Source of the DNA: Acetobacteraceae bacterium
Lineage (GTDB): Bacteria > Pseudomonadota > Alphaproteobacteria > Acetobacterales > Acetobacteraceae
Assembly: GCA_947373495.1 (NCBI GenBank)
Contig: CANBXZ010000005.1
Coordinates: 1 to 56,032 of the forward strand
Reading direction: 5' to 3'
DNA: 56,032 nucleotides
Shown: positions 1-11,003 of the stretch, one piece after another
How positions within the stretch are numbered: position 1 is the stretch's first letter
How the letters are laid out: every line of letters begins with the position of its first letter
Notes under the pieces: model-generated
Databases searched by the model: none
Seen by the model: only the letters and a program-made list of their open reading frames with translations
What the model was told of the DNA's origin: nothing
Position numbers and translations under genes: made by a program

Positions 1-2
1 AG

Positions 3-758
3 GACGGCGTGAACAACCGCTTCCTGACCGATGGCAGCTTCCAGGTGCTGACCCCGCGCTTCCACCCGAATGCGCGGCAGATCGCGTTCATGAGCTACCA
101 GCGCAACGAACCCAAGGTCTACCTGTTCAACCTGGACAGTGGCCGGCAGGAGGCGCTGGGCAGCTTTTCCGGCATGACCCTGTCGCCCCGCTTCAGCCCG
201 GACGGCCGCAGCGTCATCCTGTCCTCCACCCGCGGCGGCGATGCCAATGTGTTCATCGTGGACCTGGCCAGCCGGCGCGAACGCCAGTTGACCAGCGGCG
301 GCGGGCTGGATGTTTCGCCCTGCTTCAGCCCGGACGGCCAGCAGGTGGTGTTCAACTCGGACCGCGGCGGCGACCAGCAGCTTTATGTGATGAGCGCGGA
401 TGGCGGCAATATCCGCCGGATCAGCTTCGGCAATGGGCGCTACGCCACGCCGGTATGGTCGCCGCGCGGCGACCTGATTGCCTTCACCCGCTTCGGGCGG
501 GGCAATTTCAGCATCGGCGTGATGCGGCCGGACGGCTCCGGCGAACGCATCCTGACCGAGGGCTGGCAGATGGAAGGCCCCACCTTCGCCCCGAACGGCC
601 GGGTGATGATGTACTTCCGCGAAACCCCCAGCCGCGACGCCCGCGGCAATGGCTACAGCTCTCGCCTGTCGTCCATCGACATCGCCGGCTTCAATGAGAA
701 GCAGGTGCTGACCCCGACGGATGCATCCGACCCGGCCTGGTCGCCGCTGCTGTCCTGA
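3..758 (+). CDS. tolB: Tol-Pal system protein TolB, C-terminal part (5' end outside window)
   Basis: Periplasmic beta-propeller protein of the Tol-Pal envelope system; it binds Pal and helps outer-membrane constriction during division. About 251 C-terminal residues are present; the reading frame is open to the left edge, so the N-terminal domain and signal peptide lie outside. Visible are WD40-like propeller repeats of the type [25 protein letters not shown] and [10 protein letters not shown], each about 43 residues apart. The family is normally about 430-450 residues. The GTG near position 9 is internal, not a start. Followed by pal and cpoB in the conserved tol order. Identification is firm. 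Confidence 0.93.
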   Translation, partial: DGVNNRFLTDGSFQVLTPRFHPNARQIAFMSYQRNEPKVYLFNLDSGRQEALGSFSGMTLSPRFSPDGRSVILSSTRGGDANVFIVDLASRRERQLTSGGGLDVSPCFSPDGQQVVFNSDRGGDQQLYVMSADGGNIRRISFGNGRYATPVWSPRGDLIAFTRFGRGNFSIGVMRPDGSGERILTEGWQMEGPTFAPNGRVMMYFRETPSRDARGNGYSSRLSSIDIAGFNEKQVLTPTDASDPAWSPLLS

Positions 759-805
759 CGCGAGGGTGGAATGCCGGGCCAGCATGGGTGTGGCCGTAGT
801 TTTGC

Positions 806-838
806 TTGACCCTCCCCGGAGGCGGCGTTAACCGCCGC
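806..838 (+). promoter_or_regulatory. Candidate promoter and small hairpin ahead of pal
   Basis: TTGACC at 806-811 and TTAACC at 828-833 are 16 bp apart and could be -35 and -10 boxes for pal. The -10 is a weak match. The same place holds a short inverted repeat, GCGGCG (822-827) and CGCCGC (833-838). Weak evidence; pal may simply be cotranscribed with tolB. Confidence 0.3.
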
Positions 839-889
839 GTCCGGGTTCCGCGGCTTGGGGCCGCAGTTGCCTCGGAAGGATCGTAGATT

Positions 890-1369
890 ATGAACGTGAA
901 GATTCTCGGCCTGTTTGCGGCCGTGGCCCTGCTCGGCGCCTGCGCCGATACCGACCAGAACGCGGCGGCCACCGGTGGCGGCGCTGGCGTGGCCCCGGGT
1001 GCCGGCCCGCGCCCGGGCAGCCAGGAAGACCTGGTGGCCAATGTCGGCGACCGCGTTCTGTTCGGCTACGACAGCGCCACGCTGAGCGGCGAGGCCCGTG
1101 GCATTTCCGGCCGTCAGGCGGCCTGGCTGAAGCAGTACCCGCAGGTGCAGGTGCAGCTTGAAGGCCATGCCGACGAACGCGGCACCCGCGAATACAACCT
1201 GGCCCTGGGCCAGCGCCGCGCCAATGCGGCGCGCGATGCGCTGGTGGCCGGCGGCATCGCCGGTTCGCGCGTCAGCACCATCAGCTACGGCAAGGACCGC
1301 CCGGCCGCGCTGGGTTCGGACGAAGCCGCCTGGGCGCAGAACCGCCGCGCCGTGACGGTCGTGCGCTGA
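890..1369 (+). CDS. pal: Peptidoglycan-associated lipoprotein Pal
   Basis: Outer-membrane lipoprotein that tethers the outer membrane to peptidoglycan and partners TolB. 159 residues. The first 18 residues are a lipoprotein signal with lipobox LLGAC, so Cys18 should be lipidated. A low-complexity Gly/Ala/Pro linker runs to about residue 45, then an OmpA-like domain with the peptidoglycan-binding block GHADERGTREYNLALGQRR at about residues 91-109. A GGAAGGA ribosome site sits upstream of the ATG. It lies between tolB and cpoB as in most proteobacteria. Confidence 0.96.
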   Translation: MNVKILGLFAAVALLGACADTDQNAAATGGGAGVAPGAGPRPGSQEDLVANVGDRVLFGYDSATLSGEARGISGRQAAWLKQYPQVQVQLEGHADERGTREYNLALGQRRANAARDALVAGGIAGSRVSTISYGKDRPAALGSDEAAWAQNRRAVTVVR

Positions 1370-1400
1370 GCACGCTGGATTTGGCGTTGCGACGAGTACC

Positions 1401-1427
1401 CTCAGCGCCGGCTGAACCGGCGCTGAG
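1401..1427 (+). terminator. Perfect 11-bp hairpin between pal and cpoB
   Basis: CTCAGCGCCGG (1401-1411) and CCGGCGCTGAG (1417-1427) form a perfect stem with a 5-nt loop. No T-run follows, so it may act as an mRNA stabiliser or processing site for pal rather than as a terminator. Confidence 0.5.
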
Positions 1428-1503
1428 CGGAAGGTGAAGCGGGGAGGGCGGCCATGGCCGCCTTCTTCCGGTTAAGTTGCCCGTCCTGCCCGGAGGTTCC
1501 GCC

Positions 1504-2406
1504 ATGCATCGCCCTTCGCTGCTGTCGGCCCTGCCGGCCGGCCTTCTCGCCGCCGGCCTGCTGTTCGCCCCAGCCCAGGTTCAGGCCCAGGCGGAAAGCC
1601 GCGAGGGCATTTACCTGCAAAACCAGATCCTTGAACTCCGCCAGGAGTTGGAGCAGTTCCGCGCCGGCGGTGGCGGGCGCTCGGCGCCGCCGATGGCCGC
1701 GCCGCGTGGTGGCGCCCCGGTGGCGGGCCAGAACGAGCTGGTTGCGCAGATGCTGGACCGGTTGAACCAGCTGGAGGAGGAAACCCGCCGCCTGCGCGGC
1801 CGGGTGGACCAGGCCGAGTTCCGCGGCAACCAGTTGCAGCAGACCGTGGAAAAGCTGCAGGGCGACCTGGATTATCGCCTGGGCCAGTTGGAAGGCCGCC
1901 CGGCCGGCGCCGCCCCGCCCGCGGGCCGCCCGCCGGTGGCCCCGGCTGGGGGCAACCTGGCTCCGCCGGCCGGTGCCCTGCCGGTACCGCCCGGCCATTC
2001 CCCCGCCGCGGCCGCGCCGCGCCCGCCGGAACGCGCCATCGCCGAAGGCCAGGCCGCGCTGGGGCGGCGCGAATTCGCCACCGCCGAAGCCGCCGCGCGG
2101 GAAGTGCTGGCGGTGCGCAACAGCCCCCGCGCCGCCGACGCGCAACTGCTGCTGGCCGATGCGCTGCTGGGCAAGCGCGAATTCGGCGCCGCCGCGGTGG
2201 CGTTCGACGACGCCTTCAAGCGCAGCCGCACCGGCCCGCGCGCGCCGGAGGCGCTGCTGGGCCTGGCCAATGCCTTCATCGGCATGGGCAACAAGCGCGA
2301 AGCCTGCGAGACCCTGGACGACCTGCGCAGCAACCACGGCCAGCAACTGCGTGGCCCGCTGGTGGAACGCAATGCCGAGGCGCGGCGTCGCGCGGGTTGC
2401 CGCTAG
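1504..2406 (+). CDS. cpoB: Cell division coordinator CpoB (YbgF)
   Basis: Periplasmic partner of Tol-Pal that couples outer-membrane constriction to septal peptidoglycan synthesis. 300 residues from the ATG at 1504, the start that exposes a signal peptide ending near AQVQAQA. Order: signal peptide (1 to about 28), coiled coil rich in Gln/Glu/Arg with a Gly/Pro break (about 35-130), Pro/Ala linker (about 135-178), then a TPR domain starting near RAIAEGQAALGRREFATAE. Ends in TAG. The next gene starts four bases later. Confidence 0.92.
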   Translation: MHRPSLLSALPAGLLAAGLLFAPAQVQAQAESREGIYLQNQILELRQELEQFRAGGGGRSAPPMAAPRGGAPVAGQNELVAQMLDRLNQLEEETRRLRGRVDQAEFRGNQLQQTVEKLQGDLDYRLGQLEGRPAGAAPPAGRPPVAPAGGNLAPPAGALPVPPGHSPAAAAPRPPERAIAEGQAALGRREFATAEAAAREVLAVRNSPRAADAQLLLADALLGKREFGAAAVAFDDAFKRSRTGPRAPEALLGLANAFIGMGNKREACETLDDLRSNHGQQLRGPLVERNAEARRRAGCR

Positions 2407-2409
2407 GGC

Positions 2410-3747
2410 GTGACCGCCGCCGCTGTCCCCGCCGGGGCGGCCTTGATATCGGCCGCCGAATTCGCGGCGTTGATGGCGCCGCTCGGCCCGTTCGGGGCGG
2501 CGCCGCGGCTGGCGGCCGGGGTTTCCGGCGGCCCGCATAGCCTGGCCTTGGCGCTGCTGGCGCAGCATTGGGCGCGGGCCCGGGGCGGCGACCTGCTGGC
2601 CCTGGTGGCAGACCACGGCCTGCGCGCCGAAAGCGCCGCCGAGGCCGCGCATGTGGTGGCGCTGCTCGCCGGCCAGGGCATTGCCGCCCGCATCCTGTCG
2701 CTGCGCCTGCCCAGCGGCCCCGCCATGCAGGAACGTGCCCGCGCCGCCCGGCTGGCGGCGCTGCTGGCGGCATGCCGGGAGGATGGCCGGCCCTGGCTGC
2801 TGCTGGGGCAGCATCGGCTGGACCAGGCCGAAACCCTGCTGTTCCGGGCCCTGCGCGGCAGCGGGCCGGATGGCCTGGCCGCCATGGCGCCGCTGCGAGC
2901 CACGCCGGAAGCCCTGCTGCTGCGCCCGCTGCTGAACGAACCACCGGGCCGGCTGGAAGCGGTGCTGGCCGCGGCGGGTCTCGACCCGGTGCGCGACCCT
3001 TCCAACCTCAACCCCCGCTTCGCCCGCATCCGGCTGCGCCAGGCGCTGGACGACCCGGCGGGCACCGGGCCGGGCGTGGCGGCGCTGGCCGAGGCCGCGG
3101 CCGCCTTCGCCCGGCGCCGCGCCCGGCGGGAAGCGGCGCTGGCGGCGCGGCTGGCCGGCTGCGCCACGCTGTACCCGGAAGGCTATGCCGAGATCGACCC
3201 GGCGGCGCTGGGCGAGGATGCGCTGGCCGAGTTGGCGCTGGCGCGGCTGGTGCGGGTGGTTGCGGGCGCCAGCCACGCGCCGGCGCGGGCGGAGGTGGCG
3301 GCGCTGCGCCGGCGCGGGCAGGGCACCCTGGCCGGGGCCTGGCTGCGCGGTGGCCGGCACTGGCGCCTGCTGCGGGAAGCCGCGGCCATGGCCGGCCCGG
3401 TGCCCGCCACCACGGGCGCTTGCTGGGATGGCCGGTTCCGGCTGGGTGGCCCCGGGGCGGCGGGGCATGTCCTCGGGCCGCTCGGCCAGGCGGCGCCGGC
3501 GGTGCGCGCCGCGGCGCGGCATCTGGCCCGCGTGGTTGTGCCCACCTTGCCGGCGATCTTTCGTGACGGATCGCTGGTCGCCGTGCCCGGCCTGCTCTAT
3601 CCTACCGTTGAAGCCTGTGCCCCCTTCGGGCTGGTCTTTGCCCCGGCGGGCGGTCCCGCCACCGGGCAGGAGCCGGTATTTGAGGAGGTACTTGCAGCCA
3701 ATAGTGGTAGCGGCCATTCAAGTAGCGGGTCCGCAACCCTATCTTGA
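2410..3747 (+). CDS. tilS: tRNA(Ile)-lysidine synthase TilS
   Basis: ATP-dependent enzyme that makes lysidine at C34 of tRNA-Ile(CAU), changing its reading from AUG to AUA. 445 residues from a GTG start, 3 bp after the cpoB stop. The N-type ATP pyrophosphatase (PP-loop) motif at about residues 38-43 reads SGGPHS; the family pattern is SGGxDS, so the usual Asp is His. The next family blocks are intact: ADHGLRAES near 66, GQHRLDQAETLLFRALRGSG, and RPLLNEP. Position before ftsH is typical. I am confident of the family; the motif change is reported as a finding. Confidence 0.88.
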   Translation: MTAAAVPAGAALISAAEFAALMAPLGPFGAAPRLAAGVSGGPHSLALALLAQHWARARGGDLLALVADHGLRAESAAEAAHVVALLAGQGIAARILSLRLPSGPAMQERARAARLAALLAACREDGRPWLLLGQHRLDQAETLLFRALRGSGPDGLAAMAPLRATPEALLLRPLLNEPPGRLEAVLAAAGLDPVRDPSNLNPRFARIRLRQALDDPAGTGPGVAALAEAAAAFARRRARREAALAARLAGCATLYPEGYAEIDPAALGEDALAELALARLVRVVAGASHAPARAEVAALRRRGQGTLAGAWLRGGRHWRLLREAAAMAGPVPATTGACWDGRFRLGGPGAAGHVLGPLGQAAPAVRAAARHLARVVVPTLPAIFRDGSLVAVPGLLYPTVEACAPFGLVFAPAGGPATGQEPVFEEVLAANSGSGHSSSGSATLS

Positions 3748-3824
3748 CCAGGATCGGGGTTAAGGGTGTGGCACCGCAAGGCGCCTGACCCGTTCAGGCC
3801 TCGGCGAAGACGGGAAAAGCATCG

Positions 3825-5747
<1,923 letters not shown>

Positions 5748-5754
5748 CCAGCGA

Positions 5755-5780
5755 GGGCGGGGGCATCACCCCCGCCCTTT
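5755..5780 (+). terminator. Rho-independent-type terminator after ftsH
   Basis: GGGCGGGGG (5755-5763), loop CATCA, CCCCCGCCC (5769-5777), then TTT. A perfect 9-bp GC stem right after the ftsH stop. It separates ftsH from folP, though the T-run is short. Confidence 0.75.
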
Positions 5781-5801
5781 CCAATTCTGCGGTGCGACTC
5801 C

Positions 5802-6851
5802 ATGACCGAACGCTGGCTTGAACCGTTGGGGCTGGTCTCTGGCCCGGCGGCGTTCCACGCGGTGCGCGCGGGCTTCGGCCTGCCGCTGCTGGGTGGTCCC
5901 GCCGCCTTCCTGATGGCCCGCCGGATCGAGGCCGGGCAGGACCTGGGCGTGGCCCGCGTGGCCGACCTGGCCGGGGAATGGGACTCGGCGCTGGACCGCC
6001 TGACCCGCCGCCCACCGGATTTCGCCGGGTTGGCGGCGCCGGAAGGCCGCCCGCTGGTTATGGGCATCGTCAACGTCACCCCCGACAGTTTCTCCGGCGA
6101 CGGCCTGGCGGCGGACCTGGATGCCGCCATCGCCCGCGGCCATGCGCTGCTGGAAGCCGGCGCCGACCTGCTGGACGTGGGCGGCGAATCCACCCGGCCC
6201 GGTTCGGCCGCGGTGCCGGTGGAGGAGGAGATGCGCCGCCTGTTGCCGGTGGTGCGGGACCTGGCCAAGGCCGCCACCGTCTCGGTGGACACGCGCAACG
6301 CCGCCACCATGGCCGCCTGCCTCGAAGCCGGCGCCGAGATCGTCAACGACATCACCGCCCTGCGGCATGACCGGGACGCGCTGCGCGTGGTGCAGCAGGC
6401 CAAGGCGCCGGTGGTGCTGATGCACATGCTGGGCATGGACCCCCGCACCATGCAGCAGAATCCGCAATATGCGGATGTGGCGCTGGACGTGGCGCGCTTT
6501 CTGCGGGACCGGGTGGACACGCTGGAGCAACTGGGCATTCCGCGCGGCCGCATTGCGGTGGACCCGGGCATCGGCTTCGGCAAGACCATGGCGCACAACC
6601 TGGCCCTGCTGGAACGGTTGCCGCTGCTGGCGGGCCTGGGCTGCCGCATTCTGGTCGGGGCTTCGCGCAAGGCGTTCATCGGCCGCGTCGCCGGGGAATC
6701 CGCGGCTTCCCGCCGCGCCGCCGGCAGCGTGGCCGCCGCCCTGGCCGCCACCGCGCGGGGCGCCGGCATCCTGCGCGTGCATGATGTGGCGGAAACCGTG
6801 CAGGCGCTTAAGGTGTGGGCCGCCTGCGAAGCCGGAATCATACCGGAATGA
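5802..6851 (+). CDS. folP: Dihydropteroate synthase FolP
   Basis: Condenses 6-hydroxymethyl-dihydropterin pyrophosphate with p-aminobenzoate in folate synthesis; cytoplasmic; the sulfonamide target. 349 residues. The TIM-barrel core starts at about residue 87 with GIVNVTPDSFSGDG, followed by DVGGESTRPGS, the pterin-binding block DPGIGFGKTMAHNLALL and GASRKAFIGRV. The N-terminal extension of about 80 residues is longer than the enterobacterial enzyme (about 280 residues), as often seen in Alphaproteobacteria. glmM follows after 58 bp, as in many bacteria. Confidence 0.95.
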   Translation: MTERWLEPLGLVSGPAAFHAVRAGFGLPLLGGPAAFLMARRIEAGQDLGVARVADLAGEWDSALDRLTRRPPDFAGLAAPEGRPLVMGIVNVTPDSFSGDGLAADLDAAIARGHALLEAGADLLDVGGESTRPGSAAVPVEEEMRRLLPVVRDLAKAATVSVDTRNAATMAACLEAGAEIVNDITALRHDRDALRVVQQAKAPVVLMHMLGMDPRTMQQNPQYADVALDVARFLRDRVDTLEQLGIPRGRIAVDPGIGFGKTMAHNLALLERLPLLAGLGCRILVGASRKAFIGRVAGESAASRRAAGSVAAALAATARGAGILRVHDVAETVQALKVWAACEAGIIPE

Positions 6852-6909
6852 TGGCTTTTGGCATGGCGCTTGATTAGTCATGGCAAACCCGTGCGCTTAG
6901 GCTGCTCAG

Positions 6910-8289
6910 ATGACCCAGACCGTTGCTCCCTCCTCGACCCCGGCCCGCCGCCTGTTCGGCACCGATGGCATTCGCGGCAAGGCCAATACGGCGCCGCTGG
7001 ATGCCGCCACCGCGCTGCGGCTGGGCCAGGCCGCCGGCACCTTCTTCAACCGCGGCAGCCATCGGCACCGGGTGGTGATAGGCAAGGATACCCGGCTTTC
7101 CGGCTATCTGATGGAAGCGGCGCTGACCGCCGGCTTCATCGGCGCCGGCATGGACGTGGTGCTGCTGGGCCCGCTGCCCACCCCTGCCGTGGCGCTGCTG
7201 ACCCGCAGCATGCGCGCCGACCTGGGGGTGATGATCAGCGCCAGCCACAACCCCTACGAGGATAACGGCATCAAGTTGTTCGGGCCCGATGGCCTGAAGC
7301 TGAGCGACACCCAGGAAGCCGAGATCGAGGCGCTGATGGCCGGCGACCTGTCCTCGGCGCTGGTGGCCTCCGCCAAGCTCGGCCGCGCCAGCCGGATGGA
7401 CGACAGCGCCGGCCGCTACATCGAGGCGGTGAAGGCGGCGCTGCCGCGGGGGCTGACGCTGGAAGGGCTGCGCATCGTGGTCGATTGCGCCAATGGCGCG
7501 GCCTACAAGGTGGCGCCGACGGTGCTGTGGGAATTGGGTGCCGAGGTGGTCTCCATCGGCGTGTCGCCGGATGGCTTCAACATCAACAAGGCGGTCGGCT
7601 CCACCGCGCCGGGGCGCCTGGCGGAAGTGGTGCGGGAACGCCGCGCCGACCTGGGCATTGCGCTGGATGGCGACGCCGACCGACTGGTGCTGGTGGATGA
7701 GGAAGGCACCGTGATCGACGGCGACCAGATTCTGGCGCTGATCGCCAATAGCTGGCACGGCCGCGGCACGCTGCGCGGCGGCGCGGTGGTGGCCACCGTG
7801 ATGTCCAACATGGGGCTGGAACGCTACCTGAAGCACCGCGGGCTGGAATTGCAGCGCACCCCGGTGGGCGACCGCTATGTGGGTGAACGCATGCGCGAAC
7901 GCGGCTGCAACCTGGGCGGCGAGCAGTCCGGCCACGTCATCATGAGCGATTTCGGCACCACCGGAGACGGCTTGATCGCCGCCCTGCAGGTGTTGGCCGT
8001 GCTGGTGGAACGCAAGGAACCCGCCAGCCAGGTGATGCGCTGCTTCACCCCGCTGCCGCAGCGCCTGGTGAACATCCGCTTCGCCGGCCCCAGCCCGTTG
8101 AAGGACCCGGCGGTGCAGGCCGCGATCCAGGAGCAGGAGGCAGCGCTGGGCGACCGTGGCCGCGTGCTGATCCGCGCCAGCGGCACCGAACCGCTGATCC
8201 GGGTGATGGTGGAAGCCGAGGACCGGGCGCTGATGGACCAGACGGTGGACCTGCTGGCGGACCTGATCCGCAGCAAGACCCGGGCATGA
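6910..8289 (+). CDS. glmM: Phosphoglucosamine mutase GlmM
   Basis: Interconverts glucosamine-6-phosphate and glucosamine-1-phosphate for UDP-GlcNAc, peptidoglycan and LPS. 459 residues, close to the family norm of about 445. Motifs in order: [10 protein letters not shown] (about 17-26), the phosphoserine loop [15 protein letters not shown] with the active serine near residue 112, the metal site DGDADRL, the substrate loop GEQSGHVI, and the phosphate-binding [12 protein letters not shown]. Start ATG at 6910. The next gene, thiD, follows 10 bp later, so the two are probably cotranscribed. Confidence 0.97.
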   Translation: MTQTVAPSSTPARRLFGTDGIRGKANTAPLDAATALRLGQAAGTFFNRGSHRHRVVIGKDTRLSGYLMEAALTAGFIGAGMDVVLLGPLPTPAVALLTRSMRADLGVMISASHNPYEDNGIKLFGPDGLKLSDTQEAEIEALMAGDLSSALVASAKLGRASRMDDSAGRYIEAVKAALPRGLTLEGLRIVVDCANGAAYKVAPTVLWELGAEVVSIGVSPDGFNINKAVGSTAPGRLAEVVRERRADLGIALDGDADRLVLVDEEGTVIDGDQILALIANSWHGRGTLRGGAVVATVMSNMGLERYLKHRGLELQRTPVGDRYVGERMRERGCNLGGEQSGHVIMSDFGTTGDGLIAALQVLAVLVERKEPASQVMRCFTPLPQRLVNIRFAGPSPLKDPAVQAAIQEQEAALGDRGRVLIRASGTEPLIRVMVEAEDRALMDQTVDLLADLIRSKTRA

Positions 8290-8299
8290 GGATGCCGGC

Positions 8300-9121
8300 A
8301 TGAAAGGTCGCGTGCTGATTGTCGCCGGCAGTGACTCCGGCGGCGGCGCGGGCATTCAGGCCGACATCAAGGCGGTGACGGCGCTGGGTGGCTTTGCCGC
8401 CACCGCCATTACCGCGCTGACGGCGCAGAACACCCTGGGCGTGCAGGGCGTGCTGCCGATTCCACTGGATTTCATCCGCCAGCAGATGCGCGTGGTGCTG
8501 GAGGATATCGGCGCCGACGCCATCAAGACCGGCATGCTGCACGACGCGGCGACGATCGAGGCGGTGTGCGCCGAACTGCCCGCCGGCATCGCCCTGGTGG
8601 CGGACCCGGTGATGGTGGCCAAGGGCGGCCATGCGCTGTTGCAGGACCAGGCGGTGGCGACGTTGAAGCGGGTGCTGCTGCCGCGCGCCGCGGTGCTGAC
8701 GCCGAACCTGCCGGAAGCCGAGGCGCTGGTCGGCCTGCGCATCCGCTCCGCCGCCGACATGCCCGCCGCCGCCCGTGCCCTGCTGGCGCTGGGCCCCCGG
8801 GCGGTGCTGCTGAAGGGCGGCCATCTGGAAGGCCCCAGGGTGCTGGACCTGTTGGCAACGGCCGAGGGGCTGTGGGGCTTCGAGGGCGAGCGGGTGGCGA
8901 CCCGTCACACCCACGGCACCGGTTGCACCCTGGCCAGCGCCCTGGCGGCCGGGCTGGCCCAGGGCCTGGAATTGCGCGCGGCGGTGGCGCGTGCCCGGGC
9001 CTATGTGTTGGCGGCCATCAAGGCGGCGCCGGGCTTCGGCGCCGGGCATGGCCCGCTGGACCACGGCGTTACCTGCGACCCGGCGCGGCTGCCCGCGCCC
9101 GACATGGGCTTTTCGGCATGA
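8300..9121 (+). CDS. thiD: Hydroxymethylpyrimidine/phosphomethylpyrimidine kinase ThiD
   Basis: Phosphorylates HMP and HMP-phosphate in thiamine synthesis and salvage. 273 residues, the usual size. Ribokinase-fold landmarks: VAGSDSGGGAGIQADIK near the N-terminus, AQNT, DPVMVAKGGHALL, LTPNLPEAEALVG, and the anion-hole/catalytic block HTHGTGCTLASALAAGLAQG. It starts 10 bp after glmM and overlaps the next gene by ATGA at 9118-9121, so translation is probably coupled. Confidence 0.95.
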   Translation: MKGRVLIVAGSDSGGGAGIQADIKAVTALGGFAATAITALTAQNTLGVQGVLPIPLDFIRQQMRVVLEDIGADAIKTGMLHDAATIEAVCAELPAGIALVADPVMVAKGGHALLQDQAVATLKRVLLPRAAVLTPNLPEAEALVGLRIRSAADMPAAARALLALGPRAVLLKGGHLEGPRVLDLLATAEGLWGFEGERVATRHTHGTGCTLASALAAGLAQGLELRAAVARARAYVLAAIKAAPGFGAGHGPLDHGVTCDPARLPAPDMGFSA

Positions 9122-10005
9122 GGCGGTTTGAGTTCCAGACGCTGGATGTGTTCACCACCCGGCGCTTCGGTGGCAACCAACTGGCGGTATTCCCGGATGC
9201 GCGCGGCATCGGCGACGCCGAGATGCAGGCGCTGGCCAGCGAGTTCAACTACAGCGAAACCACCTTCGTGCTGCCGCCGGCGGACCCGGCGAATACCGCC
9301 CGGGTGCGGATCTTCAACCGCACCGCCGAAATGCCCTTCGCCGGCCATCCCAATGTCGGCACCGGCTTCGCCCTGGCCGGGCGGGCGGTGGGCAACCTGC
9401 TGCGGTTCGAGCAATTGGCCGGGCTGGTCGAGGTGGAATTGGCGCGCGACGCCGCCGGTGCGGTCACCGGCGCCACCATCGCCGCGCCGCAGCCCCTCAG
9501 CGTCGGGCCCGAGTTCACCGCGGCCGAAGCCGCCGCCTGCGCCGGGTTGCAGCCGGCCGATGTGGTGCTGGGCCACCACGCGCCAACCATTGCGGCCGAT
9601 GGCGGCAATCCCCGCCTGCTGGTGGAGGTAACCCCGGCGGCGCTGGCCCGCGCCACGCCGGAGCTCGCCGGCTTCCGCCAGGCGGTGGCGGCCTACCCGG
9701 TGCTGGCCGGCAAGCTGTCGCTGTACCTGTATGTGCGGGATGGCGGCCAGGTGCGGGCGCGGATGTTCTCGCCCTTGGCCGGCACGCCGGAGGACCCCGC
9801 CACCGGCAGCGCCGCCACGCCCCTGGCCGGGTTTCTGCTGCGGCTGGACGGCGGCGAGGCCGCGGCGTTCGAGATTGCCCAGGGTGTCGAGATGGGCCGG
9901 CCCAGCCTGTTGCTGGCCAGTGCGCGGCGCACGGCGGATGGCATTCGCGCCAAGGTCGGCGGCGGCTGCGTGCCGGTGCTGCGGGGCGAAGCGCGGCTGG
10001 ATTAA
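9118..10005 (+). CDS. PhzF family isomerase/epimerase
   Basis: Member of the PhzF/diaminopimelate-epimerase fold, about 295 residues from ATG 9118, which overlaps the thiD stop. The N-terminal block FQTLDVFTTRRFGGNQLAVF and NYSETTFV are typical; Glu47 in the latter corresponds to the catalytic Glu of PhzF. A phosphate/carboxylate-binding block EDPATGSAATPLAGFLL lies near 225-241. Most PhzF homologues outside phenazine clusters have no known substrate, and nothing here suggests phenazine synthesis. Confidence 0.85.
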   Translation: MRRFEFQTLDVFTTRRFGGNQLAVFPDARGIGDAEMQALASEFNYSETTFVLPPADPANTARVRIFNRTAEMPFAGHPNVGTGFALAGRAVGNLLRFEQLAGLVEVELARDAAGAVTGATIAAPQPLSVGPEFTAAEAAACAGLQPADVVLGHHAPTIAADGGNPRLLVEVTPAALARATPELAGFRQAVAAYPVLAGKLSLYLYVRDGGQVRARMFSPLAGTPEDPATGSAATPLAGFLLRLDGGEAAAFEIAQGVEMGRPSLLLASARRTADGIRAKVGGGCVPVLRGEARLD

Positions 10006-10044
10006 CCGCGCCTTCATCGCGGGCGTGCTGTGGTGCCCGCAACC

Positions 10045-10842
10045 ATGAGCCTCAACCCCTCCCTGGCGTCCGGCCTGTTCGGCTACAGCGCCCTGCCCAC
10101 CGGCAGCGACCCCGCGGCGGCCATCGCCATGCTCAAGCGCGCCACCGCGCCGGGGGCGGCGGAAAAGGGCGTGGTGCAGGAACGCAAGGACCCGGTGGTG
10201 ATCTCCGCCCTGGCGCAGTTCGACAAGGCGCTGGGCAAGGCGAAGGACCTTAAATCCGCCCTGGCGGACCCGCGGGTGATGGCGGTGCTGCTGCCGGCGG
10301 TGGGCCTGGCGGACCAGTTGGACCGCCCCGGCCTGGCGCAGCGCGCGCTGCTGGCAGACCCCAGCGCCAGGGACGGCCTGCTGAACAAGATCGACCAACG
10401 CTGGAAGGCGGCGGCCAAGACGCTGGGCCTGTTCGGCAAGGACCTTGCCGCGCTGCGCGACCCGGCGCTGCTGAAGACGCTGAAGGACAACTTCGTCGGC
10501 TTCCAGTACCAAAAAAGCCTGGACGCCACCCAGCCGGGCATGTCCGACGCGCTGTATTTCATCAACCAGGCGGCCGGTAAGTCCGACAATGTCTACAACG
10601 TGCTGGGCGACGCCATTCTGCGCCGGGTGGTGACCGGGGCGCTGGGGCTGCCGCGGGAACTGGCGATACAGACGGTGGAGGGCCAGGCCAAGGCGGTGAC
10701 CACCCGCCTGCCGATGAGCCGGCTGAACGACCCGCAGCAGGTGTACAAGCTGGCGCAGCGCTATCTGATGACCACCGCCAGCAGCGCCACCACGGCCACG
10801 CCACCCGACATGACCACGCTGGCGATGTCACTGCGGGTCTAG
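10045..10842 (+). CDS. DUF1217 domain protein, probably flagellum-associated
   Basis: About 265 residues from ATG 10045 (MSLNPSLASGLFGY); an in-frame GTG at 10030 would add five residues. The repeated D-x-R-V/A-x-x-V-L/L-K-T-L helical pattern and FNKxGS-like spacing (ALADPRVMAVLLPAVGL, LRDPALLKTLKDNFVG, AILRRVVTGALGLP) match DUF1217, a domain found in alphaproteobacterial proteins near flagellar genes. There is no signal peptide and no flagellar neighbour here. Function is otherwise unknown. Its TAG stop abuts a palindromic repeat. Confidence 0.7.
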   Translation: MSLNPSLASGLFGYSALPTGSDPAAAIAMLKRATAPGAAEKGVVQERKDPVVISALAQFDKALGKAKDLKSALADPRVMAVLLPAVGLADQLDRPGLAQRALLADPSARDGLLNKIDQRWKAAAKTLGLFGKDLAALRDPALLKTLKDNFVGFQYQKSLDATQPGMSDALYFINQAAGKSDNVYNVLGDAILRRVVTGALGLPRELAIQTVEGQAKAVTTRLPMSRLNDPQQVYKLAQRYLMTTASSATTATPPDMTTLAMSLRV

Positions 10843-10843
10843 A

Positions 10844-10887
10844 GCGTGATCGCCTGAGGTGTCCTCACCGAAAGGCGTGAATCACGC
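10844..10887. repeat. REP-like palindrome, copy A
   Basis: Starts GCGTGATCGCCTGAGG, ends AGGCGTGAATCACGC; the outer arms GCGTGAT and ATCACGC pair and the inner CGCCT and AGGCG pair, leaving a small bulge. It begins one base after the DUF1217 stop codon. Near copies are at 10905, 37295 and 37351. Confidence 0.8.
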
Positions 10888-10904
10888 GACAGGCCAAGCC
10901 GGCT

Positions 10905-10947
10905 GGTGATCGCCTGAGGTGTGCTCACCGCAAGGCGTGAATCACGC
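10905..10947. repeat. REP-like palindrome, copy B
   Basis: Second tandem copy, 61 bp after copy A, with a GGTGAT left arm instead of GCGTGAT and the same ATCACGC right arm, followed by the same GGCAGGCCAA-type tail. It ends about 55 bp before the methyltransferase start. Confidence 0.8.
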
Positions 10948-11003
10948 GGCAGGCCAATAAGCTGCCGCCTGATGCGGTCGCGGTGTTTGCTGCGGCATTC
11001 CGC

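Noticed and set aside
1402-3717. Long antisense open frame (771 codons) over cpoB and tilS
   Set aside because: High-GC shadow: very low-complexity Gln/Arg/Gly sequence, opposite two well-recognised genes, no family pattern.
3744-3772. Sigma-70 promoter for ftsH starting at TTGACC
   Set aside because: No acceptable -10 box at 16-18 bp; TTAAGG lies only about 10 bp away.
9118-10005. Phenazine biosynthesis from the PhzF-like gene
   Set aside because: No other phz gene nearby; PhzF homologues are widespread with other roles.
10844-10947. CRISPR array or transposon ends at the paired palindromes
   Set aside because: Only two units, the spacers are not typical, and there is no cas gene, transposase or target-site duplication.
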